Part shown: piece by piece, positions 1 through 7,402 of the stretch
Layout of the letters: the number at the start of each line of letters is the position of its first letter
How positions within the stretch are numbered: the first letter of the stretch is position 1
Source of the DNA: Chitinophagales bacterium
GTDB taxonomy: Bacteria; Bacteroidota; Bacteroidia; Chitinophagales; UBA2359
Assembly (NCBI GenBank): GCA_020629005.1
Contig: JAHDEE010000007.1
Coordinates: 1-33,895 of the forward strand
DNA: 33,895 nt
Reading direction: 5' to 3'
Position numbers and translations under genes: made by a program
The notes under the pieces: model-generated
Told to the model about the DNA's origin: nothing
Seen by the model: only the letters and a program-made list of their open reading frames with translations
Databases searched by the model: none

Positions 1-2
1 CA

Positions 3-107
3 GACTTGCGTAGTATGGATGGCAAGGCCCATTCAAACCAGAGATACCACAGGATTGGATGGCGAGCCGGTGGAAATACAACCTGGGCGCTTACATTTTC
101 ACTGTAG
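3..107 (+). CDS. C-terminal fragment of an unidentified protein, possibly an outer-membrane beta-barrel
   Basis: This frame is open from the window edge to a TAG at 105-107 and encodes about 34 residues. The last residues, GGNTTWALTFSL, alternate polar and hydrophobic side chains like a closing beta strand. That would suit an outer-membrane barrel such as the capsule-assembly Wzi type expected beside polysaccharide genes, but this is inference. A second frame is open from 1 to 198 (ends CSATRR) and cannot be excluded. Positions 108-306 contain no gene I would call and seem to be the flippase leader. Confidence 0.3.
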   Translation, partial: DLRSMDGKAHSNQRYHRIGWRAGGNTTWALTFSL

Positions 108-250
108 ATATAAGATTCGTGATAAGGACGATCAAAGAGAAAAAGAAAATCCACTTCAGGGTGTGCCCGGCACATTCTGCTCAGCGACTCGTCGGTAAAT
201 CTTCCGATGCCTTCGAGCTTGTCTTTCAGGAGAAATCTTGTATTTACTGC

Positions 251-258
251 TATCTTTG
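251..258 (+). promoter_or_regulatory. Candidate -7 box for the polysaccharide flippase gene
   Basis: TATCTTTG fits the Bacteroidota -7 consensus TAnnTTTG and lies about 50 bases before the flippase ATG. No good -33 TTTG stands 19-21 bases upstream, so the call rests on the -7 box alone. If right, the short open frames between 108 and 306 are leader sequence, not genes. Confidence 0.35.
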
Positions 259-306
259 GTCTCTTGGTCATCGGCACTTATGTGGGCGCAAATTAAGTGA
301 AAAGGA

Positions 307-1761
307 ATGAATTCCAGCAATCGTAGTTTCGTCAGCAACTTAGCTTTCCTGTTACTGCTAAACCTGATTGTAAAACCTTTCTGGATTTTTGGTATAGATC
401 GCACCGTGCAAAACACGGTGGAAGCTGGTGAATATGGGCTGTATTTCGGCATCTTCAATTTCACCTATCTCTTTCACATACTTCTTGACTTTGGCATCAA
501 TAACTATAACAATCGTGCCATCGCCACTGATCCAGGACGGGTAAGTCATCAGGTGCCCCAATTAGCTCTGCTTAAGTTACTGCTTTCTGCAGCTTATGTG
601 TTTATCTGTATCCTCGGCGGTATCTATTTGGCCTATGAGGGTTTGCAAATGCGGTTGTTGATTTTTCTGGTCTTAAACCAGATCTTGCTTTCAGCTCTTC
701 TATTTGTTCGCTCCAATGTCTCCGGCCTTCAGCATTTTCGTTGGGACAGCCTGTTATCCATCAGCGACAAGCTGATCATGATCATCATCTGTGCGGCGCT
801 TCTTTGGGGAAATGTACTCGGCGAATTCAGAATTGAGTATTTTGTTTTTGCTCAAACTATTGGCTATGCCTTGGCTCTGCTGCTAGGCCTGTTTGTGCTC
901 AAATCCCTGGTCGGAAAGTTGCATTGGAGCTGGAACAGCCGGGAGATGAAGCAACTGCTCCAAGACAGTTTGCCCTATGCGCTAATCGGACTGTTGATGA
1001 GCATCTACTTTCGAATAGATGGCGTGATGCTCAAGGAGCTGCTGACAGACGGGCCGGAACAAACAGCAGTGTATGCAGCTGGATACAGAATTCTGGATGC
1101 TGCAACGATTGTGGCACTGCTTTTTTCGACCTTGTTAATGCCGATGTTTTCGCGCTTGCTAGCCGAAAAAAAGTCGATTGAATCTCTAGCGAAGCTTGGC
1201 GGCTCTGCGGTTTTCGTAATTGCCGCTACTTCCGCTGTCATTGGCTGGTTTTTCCGTCAGCCAATCATGGATATGCTCTATGTTGATTCTACCAGCGCCT
1301 ATGGCGAAGTGTTTGGCTTTCTGATGATTGCCTATGTCTTCTCTTCTTCGGTATACGTTTATGGCAGTTTGCTCGTAGCTGGCAACAAGGTGATGATCCA
1401 AAATGGGATTGCTGCTCTTTGCGTATTGCTCAATATCGGCCTAAACTATTTGCTGATTTTTGATTATGGAGCAACTGGCGCAGCTGTGGCCACCCTGGCC
1501 ACCCAGATACTTGCTGGTGGACTCAACTATGCCTATGCCGTTAAGATCTTCTCTTTGCAGCAGAGTTGGTCAGGACTTTTTCGGGTTTCGGCCTATGTGC
1601 TCTGTCTGATTGCGGCTTGCTTCGCATTGCATTCCAGCAGTTTGGATTGGCGCTTGGCGGTTATCCTGCTCGGCTTGCTATCACTGCTTTGCGCCCAGCT
1701 TTTTGGCTTGCTAAGGGTGTGGCAGATACTTGCTTTGCTACGGAATCGGGTTGATAGCTAG
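307..1761 (+). CDS. Wzx/MATE-type polysaccharide flippase
   Basis: A 484-residue, almost wholly hydrophobic protein with about 12-14 membrane spans and short polar loops, the size and shape of the oligosaccharide flippase (MVF/Wzx) superfamily. Such proteins move undecaprenyl-linked repeat units from the inner to the outer face of the cytoplasmic membrane. The N-terminus (FWIFGIDRTVQNTVEAGEYG) resembles the first helix and loop of these flippases. The next two plus-strand genes encode a chain-length regulator and an O-antigen ligase-like protein, which supports a surface-polysaccharide role. A 341-base gap holding a structured repeat and a promoter separates it from them, so they may not share a transcript. 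The ATG at 307 is preceded by AAAAGGA. The substrate cannot be told from the sequence. Confidence 0.88.
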   Translation: MNSSNRSFVSNLAFLLLLNLIVKPFWIFGIDRTVQNTVEAGEYGLYFGIFNFTYLFHILLDFGINNYNNRAIATDPGRVSHQVPQLALLKLLLSAAYVFICILGGIYLAYEGLQMRLLIFLVLNQILLSALLFVRSNVSGLQHFRWDSLLSISDKLIMIIICAALLWGNVLGEFRIEYFVFAQTIGYALALLLGLFVLKSLVGKLHWSWNSREMKQLLQDSLPYALIGLLMSIYFRIDGVMLKELLTDGPEQTAVYAAGYRILDAATIVALLFSTLLMPMFSRLLAEKKSIESLAKLGGSAVFVIAATSAVIGWFFRQPIMDMLYVDSTSAYGEVFGFLMIAYVFSSSVYVYGSLLVAGNKVMIQNGIAALCVLLNIGLNYLLIFDYGATGAAVATLATQILAGGLNYAYAVKIFSLQQSWSGLFRVSAYVLCLIAACFALHSSSLDWRLAVILLGLLSLLCAQLFGLLRVWQILALLRNRVDS

Positions 1762-1780
1762 TGCTACAAAGACGGTCCTT

Positions 1781-1957
1781 TCAAAATAGCCTCGATAGTA
1801 GTGGAAATAGCGGCGCTATGCAGGTGCTGAGCGCCCGGCAGGCATGGCTCCCATAAGGAGACATGGATGCCGGTGCAGCGAAGCCCTGCATAGTGCCGCT
1901 ATTGCAACGGATAGCGAGCAGACAGATACTACAAGGCCATGCCCTTTCGCTCCAAAA
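1781..1957 (-). repeat. Structured intergenic repeat, copy A
   Basis: Read on the minus strand this 177-nt element starts TTTTGGAGCG, has the box GCTATCCGTTGCAATA, an apical GTCTCC, and ends with AGGCTATTTTGA. Arms at 1806-1824 and 1885-1903 pair over 19 positions with one wobble. An inner stem pairs CCGGCA with TGCCGG and CATG with CATG. Copies B (31823-31999) and C (17371-17550) share the boxes and architecture with different arm sequences. The open frame across it (1844-2110) is explained by the repeat and is not called. The rest of the gap 1762-2102 holds only the promoter of the next gene. Confidence 0.8.
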
Positions 1958-1971
1958 CCTTATATTTTTCG

Positions 1972-1979
1972 TACATTTG
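1972..1979 (+). promoter_or_regulatory. Candidate -7 box for the Wzz-ligase pair
   Basis: TACATTTG matches TAnnTTTG and lies just outside structured repeat A, 123 bases before the wzz-type start. The -33 element is not convincing; a TTTC sits 24 bases upstream, inside the repeat. The predicted leader is about 115 bases. Confidence 0.4.
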
Positions 1980-2102
1980 TGGGCTTATCAAACAAGCGCC
2001 TTTTGCAAGCTAAAATGAGTGATTTTGCGCTGGAAAATTCATTTGGTGCGCAACGTTTAAGTGGGGCATCCTGTCTTTTAAGAACACCGAAAACGCAAGT
2101 GA

Positions 2103-2972
2103 ATGATTGAACTGATATCGATTCTGTGGAAATGGAAGAAACTCCTTATAGGCCTGGCGATCGCCTCTGTGTTGGCGGGAGTGGCCGTGGCATTTCTGCT
2201 GCCGGTTTATTATCAGTCTACGGCTCGTTTTGTGGTGGCAAATCCTGCCATGTATGAGCGTTCCGCATTGTTTTTGGAGAAGCCGGAAAAGCCGATTTAT
2301 CCCTTTGGTGGCAAGGAGGATGTTAACCGGATTTTGGCCATTGCAGATTCTGAGGAGCTGGCGGATTTCGTGATTGAAAAGTTTGACTTGTACAGTGTAT
2401 ATGAGATCGATCCGGATGATCCGGAAGGCAGACATTTTGTGAGGGAGGAGCTGGCCGAAAACTTTGAAGCCAAAAAGAATGCGCTTGGAACGGTTGAGGT
2501 GAGTGTTTTGGATAAAGACCGCCAGCGGGCAGCAGATATGAGCAATGCAATTCTGGAGCGAGTAGATCAAGCCTATAGCCAGATGGTGTTTTCGAAGCAG
2601 AAAGATTTTTATGATATCGTGAAAAAGGAGGCGGTAAAGAAGCAAAATACCGTGGATTATCTGGTGGACAGTTTGAGAACAATTGTGCAGCGAAATCCGG
2701 AGGATACTGTAAGCTCTGGATTGCTGCTTTCGATCACGGAATCTGCGGTATCAAATTTGAATGCCGTTAAGTCGATTGAGAATCAGTTTGCCTCTGTGTT
2801 GGGTCAGACACACTCGCTGCTCTACGTACTGAATAAGGCTACGCCGGCGGTGAAAAAAGCCAAGCCGGTACGTTGGTTGGTGGTGGCCTCCTTTCTTATT
2901 ACAGCCATGATTGTCGGCGTTCTGGGTCTGCTGATTTTTGAGCGTGTGAAGCAACATTCATCTCAGGTCTAA
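2103..2972 (+). CDS. Wzz-type polysaccharide chain-length determinant
   Basis: This 289-residue protein has the classic Wzz layout: a short cytoplasmic start (MIELISILWKWKKLL), a first membrane helix at about residues 14-36, a long periplasmic part rich in charged helices (about 37-255), and a closing helix at about 258-281 preceded by the proline-containing KPVRW. It lacks the cytoplasmic kinase found in Wzc-type co-polymerases. Family members set the modal length of O-antigen or capsule polymers in the inner membrane. Its stop is only 6 bases before the next start, so it is almost surely co-transcribed with the ligase/polymerase-like gene. The ATG at 2103 gives a normal N-terminus. Confidence 0.88.
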   Translation: MIELISILWKWKKLLIGLAIASVLAGVAVAFLLPVYYQSTARFVVANPAMYERSALFLEKPEKPIYPFGGKEDVNRILAIADSEELADFVIEKFDLYSVYEIDPDDPEGRHFVREELAENFEAKKNALGTVEVSVLDKDRQRAADMSNAILERVDQAYSQMVFSKQKDFYDIVKKEAVKKQNTVDYLVDSLRTIVQRNPEDTVSSGLLLSITESAVSNLNAVKSIENQFASVLGQTHSLLYVLNKATPAVKKAKPVRWLVVASFLITAMIVGVLGLLIFERVKQHSSQV

Positions 2973-2978
2973 CAGTAT

Positions 2979-4481
2979 ATGCCAACAGCTGAAGCGATAG
3001 CACCTGTACTGAGCAATAGTCAAAAAGGCTTGTTGACAAGTTTGCTTTGTCTGCTCTGTCTGGCCTTTGTTGGACTGGCCTGGTATACCGGTCAATTGCT
3101 CTTGTTTGGCGTGCCGGCTGTGCTGCTTTTGGCCATGGTGGCACTTACGGATTTTACACCGATCTTTTGGCTGCTACTGCTTTCACTTCCCGTATCACTG
3201 CATATTGATTTATCGCCGAGCCTGGCCATTACGGCTCCCTCAGAGTTATTGATGGCAGGACTGATGATCGTCTGGGTTCTGCTAGTATTGATCAAGGAAA
3301 GGGCGATGCCTAAGGGATTCATGAATCATGTATTTTGCCTGTGGTTGGGCATCCATCTGACCTGGACATTGGTGACTGTGTTCTTTGCAGCCAATAAGCT
3401 AGTGGCTCTGAAATTCTTTCTGGCCAAGCTTTGGTTTATCATTCCATTTGTGTTTCTATCCGGAATCGTGCTTAAGAAATGGAAGAACATACGCATTGCC
3501 GTTTGGTGTCTTTTTGTACCATTGCTACTAGTTGCCATCCAGACGCTGGTTCGTCATGCCAGCTATAATTTCTCCTTCGAAATGGCGAACAAGACGATGA
3601 CCCCGTTTTTCCCAAATCATGTGGATTATGCGGCGATGATAGTCGTGTTTTTCCCCTTGCTGTTGGTTGCCCGAAACTGGTATAAGCGGGGCAGTGTGGA
3701 GAAATCCTTTATCGATGTCGGATTGCTGATCTTTGTGGTCGCCATTTTCTTTAGCTACACGCGCTCGGCTATGGGTACCCTGCTTTTGATACCGGTGTTC
3801 CGATTAGTCTTTAAGCTGCGGCTGACACGAATTGCTGTAGCGGTCTCACTTTTGGCCATCCTGCTGTTTAGCAGCTACCTGATCATCGATAAAAACTACT
3901 TGAAGTATTCACCTGATTTTGAGCGCACGATCTACCATACAGACTTCGATGATCACTTGTCTGCCACATTAAAAGGGGAAGATGTCTCCTTTATGGAACG
4001 CATACACCGTTGGGTAGCGGCAGTAAGAATGTCAACCGTAAATCCGCTAACTGGTTTTGGGCCTTCTAATTTTTACGAGAATTACAAGACCTATACGGTG
4101 CTCGATTTTGAGACCTATGTAAGTGAAAATGAGGAGAGATCTACTACGCACAATTACTTCCTGTTGTTGCTGACGGAACAGGGCTTCATTGGCATGATCA
4201 TCTTTGGGATTTTTATCATCCTGATTTTTGTTGAGGGGGAACGAATTTACTTCGCTTGTCGGACAAAGCGGGACAGAGATTTTATGATGGCCATTTTGGT
4301 TTCGCAGTTGATTATCTTGTTCAATATCATGATGGCAGACTTGATCGAAACCGATTGTATCGGAACCCTGTTCTTTATGAACATCAGTCTGATGATTCTG
4401 ATGGATTTGCGTAACCGCGGAATGCTTGATGAAGGAGAAGATCAGCTGGCAAAAGGGCAACTGAACTCTGCTGAAATATAA
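2979..4481 (+). CDS. O-antigen ligase/polymerase-like membrane protein (Wzy_C family)
   Basis: A 500-residue polytopic membrane protein with about 11-12 spans. Between residues about 300 and 385 is a large hydrophilic loop, followed by TTHNYFLLLLTEQGFIG with a conserved histidine (His391). This loop followed by H-N-x-(F/Y)-L-x-x-x-x-E-x-G-x-x-G is typical of the O-antigen ligase/Wzy_C family, whose members join or polymerise undecaprenyl-linked glycans on the periplasmic side. Ligase and polymerase cannot be separated from sequence alone; the neighbouring chain-length gene slightly favours a polymerase. The last codons and the stop lie inside a short tandem duplication (4473-4515). Confidence 0.87.
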   Translation: MPTAEAIAPVLSNSQKGLLTSLLCLLCLAFVGLAWYTGQLLLFGVPAVLLLAMVALTDFTPIFWLLLLSLPVSLHIDLSPSLAITAPSELLMAGLMIVWVLLVLIKERAMPKGFMNHVFCLWLGIHLTWTLVTVFFAANKLVALKFFLAKLWFIIPFVFLSGIVLKKWKNIRIAVWCLFVPLLLVAIQTLVRHASYNFSFEMANKTMTPFFPNHVDYAAMIVVFFPLLLVARNWYKRGSVEKSFIDVGLLIFVVAIFFSYTRSAMGTLLLIPVFRLVFKLRLTRIAVAVSLLAILLFSSYLIIDKNYLKYSPDFERTIYHTDFDDHLSATLKGEDVSFMERIHRWVAAVRMSTVNPLTGFGPSNFYENYKTYTVLDFETYVSENEERSTTHNYFLLLLTEQGFIGMIIFGIFIILIFVEGERIYFACRTKRDRDFMMAILVSQLIILFNIMMADLIETDCIGTLFFMNISLMILMDLRNRGMLDEGEDQLAKGQLNSAEI

Positions 4482-4515
4482 GCACTGTTGCATGGAAATA
4501 TAAGCACTGTTGCAT
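4473..4515 (+). repeat. 21-bp tandem duplication across the stop codon
   Basis: The 21-base unit that begins GAAATATAAGCACTG and ends TTGCAT occurs at 4473-4493 and again, identical, at 4495-4515, separated by a single G. The first copy contains the last sense codons and the TAA stop of the ligase-like gene. It looks like a recent slippage duplication that left the reading frame unharmed. Confidence 0.9.
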
Positions 4516-4570
4516 TGGGCACACAGTAATAGAAGACAGCCAAATTGTTCCCGGTATTCTTCCTTGGGCA

Positions 4571-5077
4571 TTAGTTTAGTTCTCCTACCGGATTGCTGTT
4601 GGCAATGCTTTTGAGTAGGGCCATTGATTCCGGGGAGCTCCAGTCTTTGAAGCCGGTATGACTGTAAACCACTTCTCCGTCCGCGCTCAGCAAATAGGTT
4701 TGTGGAATGGTAAATACACCAAGCATCTTGATATTTCTTTCACTGTGTAGAATAGTTACATCCATCGGAGTTCGCGATTGGAAACGCTGCAATTTGCTAA
4801 GCTTTTCTTCAGAGATCATGACGAACTCCATTTGATCACCGCCCAGCTCGGCACTGGCCTTTCTGATGGAAGGAACCTCTTGCATGCAGGGCGGACACCA
4901 GGTCGCGAAAAAGGTGACGAACATAGGTTTGCCTTTGAAATCCTCTTGGCTGACCCTTACACCCTCCAGGTTTTGAAGATCTAGTTGGAAGAAATCCACC
5001 TTGGGCTTGTTTTTGCAGCTTGCTGCAAAGAAAATCCAAAGGAACGCCAGGCAGAGTATGCGGGTAAGATTCGTCAT
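4571..5077 (-). CDS. TlpA-like thioredoxin lipoprotein
   Basis: This 168-residue protein starts with a lipoprotein signal ending FFAASC (lipid Cys21), so it should be anchored in the envelope and face the periplasm. A thioredoxin fold follows: KPMFVTFFATWCPPC with the redox pair Cys61/Cys64, and the cis-proline in TIPQTYLL (Pro125). The WCPPC pair and small insert match the TlpA/ResA group, which reduces disulfides in exported or heme-binding apoproteins. It is transcribed convergently with the polysaccharide genes and has no operon partner here. The divergent neighbour at 5399 carries a CxxCH heme site, and the window also encodes a DsbD that could supply electrons; both links are inference. 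The gap up to 5398 is promoter and leader sequence. Confidence 0.88.
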   Translation of the reverse strand: MTNLTRILCLAFLWIFFAASCKNKPKVDFFQLDLQNLEGVRVSQEDFKGKPMFVTFFATWCPPCMQEVPSIRKASAELGGDQMEFVMISEEKLSKLQRFQSRTPMDVTILHSERNIKMLGVFTIPQTYLLSADGEVVYSHTGFKDWSSPESMALLKSIANSNPVGELN

Positions 5078-5206
5078 TGTAGCGATTTATCTGACTATTA
5101 GTGTGCTCCAATATTAAACGCGTAAAGCTTACAAAAAGGTTTGACATCTGACAGTTGAAGCCAAAACAAGCGTTTTGAGTCCATTTTGAACCATGTTATC
5201 GCTGAT

Positions 5207-5239
5207 TTTGCAGCAACGAAGGAGCAGTGACTAATTTTG
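5207..5239 (+). promoter_or_regulatory. Promoter for the heme c-copper monooxygenase gene
   Basis: TTTG at 5207-5210, a 21-base spacer and TAATTTTG at 5232-5239 fit the Bacteroidota -33/-7 consensus. Transcription would start near 5246, giving an untranslated leader of about 150 bases that contains the palindrome at 5295-5308. Confidence 0.55.
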
Positions 5240-5294
5240 TACCACACTTTACTAAACCCGAATATTTCGAACAAAAATTAGCGTAGGGGTAGTC

Positions 5295-5308
5295 CGGCAA
5301 ATTTGCCG
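5295..5308. promoter_or_regulatory. Perfect 14-bp palindrome in a 5' leader
   Basis: CGGCAAATTTGCCG is a perfect palindrome lying about 50 bases after the predicted transcription start and 90 bases before the ATG at 5399. Lacking a loop, it fits a dimeric regulator site better than an RNA hairpin. No specific regulator can be named. Confidence 0.4.
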
Positions 5309-5398
5309 TCTAAGGTAAAACGCTTAATTTCCAAGGTACCCGCCTCTTAACAAGGGTCTCTTGGGCTATATTGACCAAAGAATAAAACGATAAAACGA

Positions 5399-7108
5399 AT
5401 GAAAAATATGTACTCAATGGGCAAGATTGTGCTTGCATTGCTGTTGATCAGCTTCTGCTATGGCGAGACCTTTGCCCAATCTTCTTATCAATCAGTTTAC
5501 CAAATCTTTGAAACCAAGTGCTTTAGCTGCCATTCAGGTGGGAGTCCTGCCGGTGGTTTGGATTTTAATCTTTCTGAATCAGATCTTTATTCGGCCATGG
5601 TGAACGGACAATCAAACCTCTCGGAAGATCCACTGATCTATCCCGGACGCCCAGACCGCAGTTTCATTTACAAGAAGATAAACAATGGTCTGTATCATGA
5701 TGCGGAATTGAGTCCGAGCGAAGGTGGACCAATGCCAGCTTATGGAGGGGAAGCGATGATGGAACACGAAATCGAAACAGTTCGACAGTGGATTCTGTAT
5801 GGCGCAAAAGAAACGGGGGTTCATTTCAACACAGAGACGATAGAAACCTATTATACAGAACCAGCTTCGGCAAGACCTAAACTGGAAAAGCCGCCAGAGC
5901 CAGAAAACGGCATGCAATTCCATCTCGGCAGTATCTTCCTGGAGCCGTCCAGAGAAGTCGAGTATAAGTACAAGTATGAAACTGATCTTCCGGAAGGTTT
6001 GGAGATCAACAAGATCGAAGTGTTTATGAACAGTGATTCCCATCACTTTATCTTCTTCAAGTACAATGGCAATCAAGGAGACAACCAACCGGATGGCTTA
6101 GATCAAGTCTCCTTAGTCAACAATATAGATATTGGAGGTTCTCAAACGACGATGATTGGTTCCTGGGCCTACTCCAGAGCATTCGATCTACCTGCAGGTA
6201 CAGCCTATTCCTGGGATCCTAACGTGACTTTACAATTCAACTACCATATTCTGAACTATAGCAGTACGCAAATTCTGCCTTCAGACGTATACATCAACAT
6301 TCATACGCAACCGGTAGGAACTGCTTTGAAGGAGATGCACTCCAACTTTATTTTAAATCAGAATGTGTTCTCCTTCCTGATTCCGAATAACGGTGAAGAC
6401 GTAACCTTCACCGAGCCGATCACAGGTAATGACTTCAATCAGGCTTCAGCCAGCGACAGTATTCACATTTGGTCCATCGGCTCGCATACCCATGCACGTG
6501 GACGAGACTTTGATATCTTCAAGCGTACTGCGCAAGGAGAAAAGGGAGAGTTAATTTACGAGGGGACCTACAATTATGATGAAGGATTTGACAATGGCTT
6601 CTACGATTACGCGGAACCTCCATTCCGAAATTTTGGTGATGACTACCAGACAATTAAGGCCGGAGACGGTCTGATTTTGGAAGCAACCTACAACTACAAT
6701 GATCCTGATGGTCCGGGAATTCTGACATTCGGACTTACCAGCGAAGACGAAATGATGGGAATGTTTATTCAGTATCTCACCGGTGATATCAGCATGTTGC
6801 CAGGCTCAGGTGCTGGGGTAGCTAACGAGCGCATTGCTGATGTTGGTAACTGGGAGATTTATCCGAACCCATATGCTGGAGAAACACAAATCAGGTACGA
6901 GCTGGAGCGCGATTCAGAAGTTGTGCTGTCTGTCTTTAATTCACTTGGGCAGGAAGTCAGTCAACTTGTGGAAGATCATCTGCCTGCTGGTCAACATATG
7001 GCTAGATTTAGCGCAGCTGACTTAGGCCTGGGCGCCGGTCTTTACATCGTACGTCTAAGCGTAAATGGACAAGTGACCTCCAAAACAATTATGGAAATGG
7101 ACCGATAG
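5399..7108 (+). CDS. Secreted heme c / copper type II monooxygenase-like protein with T9SS tail
   Basis: A 569-residue protein with a signal peptide (about 1-27, ending TFAQ). Residues 30-140 form a cytochrome c-like domain with CFSCH (Cys41, Cys44, His45) and a possible axial Met112 in PMPAYGG. Residues 170-465 resemble the copper type II ascorbate-dependent monooxygenase fold (PHM/DBH): the SDSHHFIFF pair (His215/216), NYHILNYS (His283), GSHTHARG (His363/365), and TSEDEMMGMF, which offers Met452/453 as the second-copper ligand. Residues 480-569 are a T9SS type A sorting domain (WEIYPNPYAGET to the C-terminus), so it should be exported and surface-bound or released. The fusion suggests electron delivery from heme to copper for an oxidative reaction. 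The substrate is unknown. A strong terminator follows directly. Confidence 0.82.
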   Translation: MKNMYSMGKIVLALLLISFCYGETFAQSSYQSVYQIFETKCFSCHSGGSPAGGLDFNLSESDLYSAMVNGQSNLSEDPLIYPGRPDRSFIYKKINNGLYHDAELSPSEGGPMPAYGGEAMMEHEIETVRQWILYGAKETGVHFNTETIETYYTEPASARPKLEKPPEPENGMQFHLGSIFLEPSREVEYKYKYETDLPEGLEINKIEVFMNSDSHHFIFFKYNGNQGDNQPDGLDQVSLVNNIDIGGSQTTMIGSWAYSRAFDLPAGTAYSWDPNVTLQFNYHILNYSSTQILPSDVYINIHTQPVGTALKEMHSNFILNQNVFSFLIPNNGEDVTFTEPITGNDFNQASASDSIHIWSIGSHTHARGRDFDIFKRTAQGEKGELIYEGTYNYDEGFDNGFYDYAEPPFRNFGDDYQTIKAGDGLILEATYNYNDPDGPGILTFGLTSEDEMMGMFIQYLTGDISMLPGSGAGVANERIADVGNWEIYPNPYAGETQIRYELERDSEVVLSVFNSLGQEVSQLVEDHLPAGQHMARFSAADLGLGAGLYIVRLSVNGQVTSKTIMEMDR

Positions 7109-7160
7109 TAGTTTACTGGATTCTGAAAGGCAATCGTCTTTTCGAGTATCGAAAAAAAAG

Positions 7161-7203
7161 AAAGCCACAGTCTCAAATTTGAGACTGCGGCTTTTTCTTT
7201 TGG
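7161..7203 (+). terminator. Rho-independent terminator
   Basis: Arms AAAGCC-A-CAGTCTCAAA (7161-7177) and TTTGAGACTG-C-GGCTTT (7178-7194) pair almost perfectly and are followed by TTTCTTTT. It lies 53 bases after the stop of the monooxygenase-like gene. Confidence 0.9.
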
Positions 7204-7217
7204 CATCGATTGTGCGT

Positions 7218-7381
7218 CTAAGGGATAGGGAATCAATAACTGTCCGATTTTGACGCCGATGGAAATGATTTAGACGAGGCATTTTTTGACAGCATCCTTG
7301 TTGGCTGGTGGAGAAAAATAACGATGGATAAATCATTTCCAGCAAGTCAAAATGGACATTTATTGATTCGCTGTCCCTAAG
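7218..7381. repeat. Long imperfect inverted repeat, MITE-like
   Basis: The left arm (7218-7272) and the reverse complement of the right arm (7329-7381) agree at roughly 45 of 55 positions. Both contain GAATCAATAA, TGTCC, ATTTTGAC and TGGAAATGATTTA. A 56-base centre separates them. The element starts about 15 bases after a terminator and stops about 20 bases before the end of the RDD gene on the other strand. No open frame of note is inside. It could be a miniature transposable element or a structured RNA. Confidence 0.75.
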
Positions 7382-7402
7382 TCATCCTTAGCTCACCATT
7401 AC

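Noticed and set aside
207-296. 29-codon frame with one hydrophobic stretch (MPSSLSFRRNLVFTAIFG onward)
   Set aside because: It could be a micro-membrane protein but spans the candidate flippase promoter and has no supporting signal.
59-310. 83-codon plus-strand frame that ends in an ATGA overlap with the flippase start
   Set aside because: Its composition is not protein-like, it has no family resemblance, and a good -7 box lies inside it. The overlap seems accidental.
1781-1957. CRISPR array or integron attC site
   Set aside because: There are no regularly spaced direct repeats, no cas or integrase genes, and the element occurs singly at distant sites.
1844-2110. 88-codon frame between flippase and Wzz genes
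   Set aside because: It crosses structured repeat A and a promoter, and its protein has no recognisable character.
2010-2645. 211-codon minus-strand frame over the Wzz gene
   Set aside because: It is the antisense shadow of a well-supported gene; the Wzz reading has the proper membrane topology.
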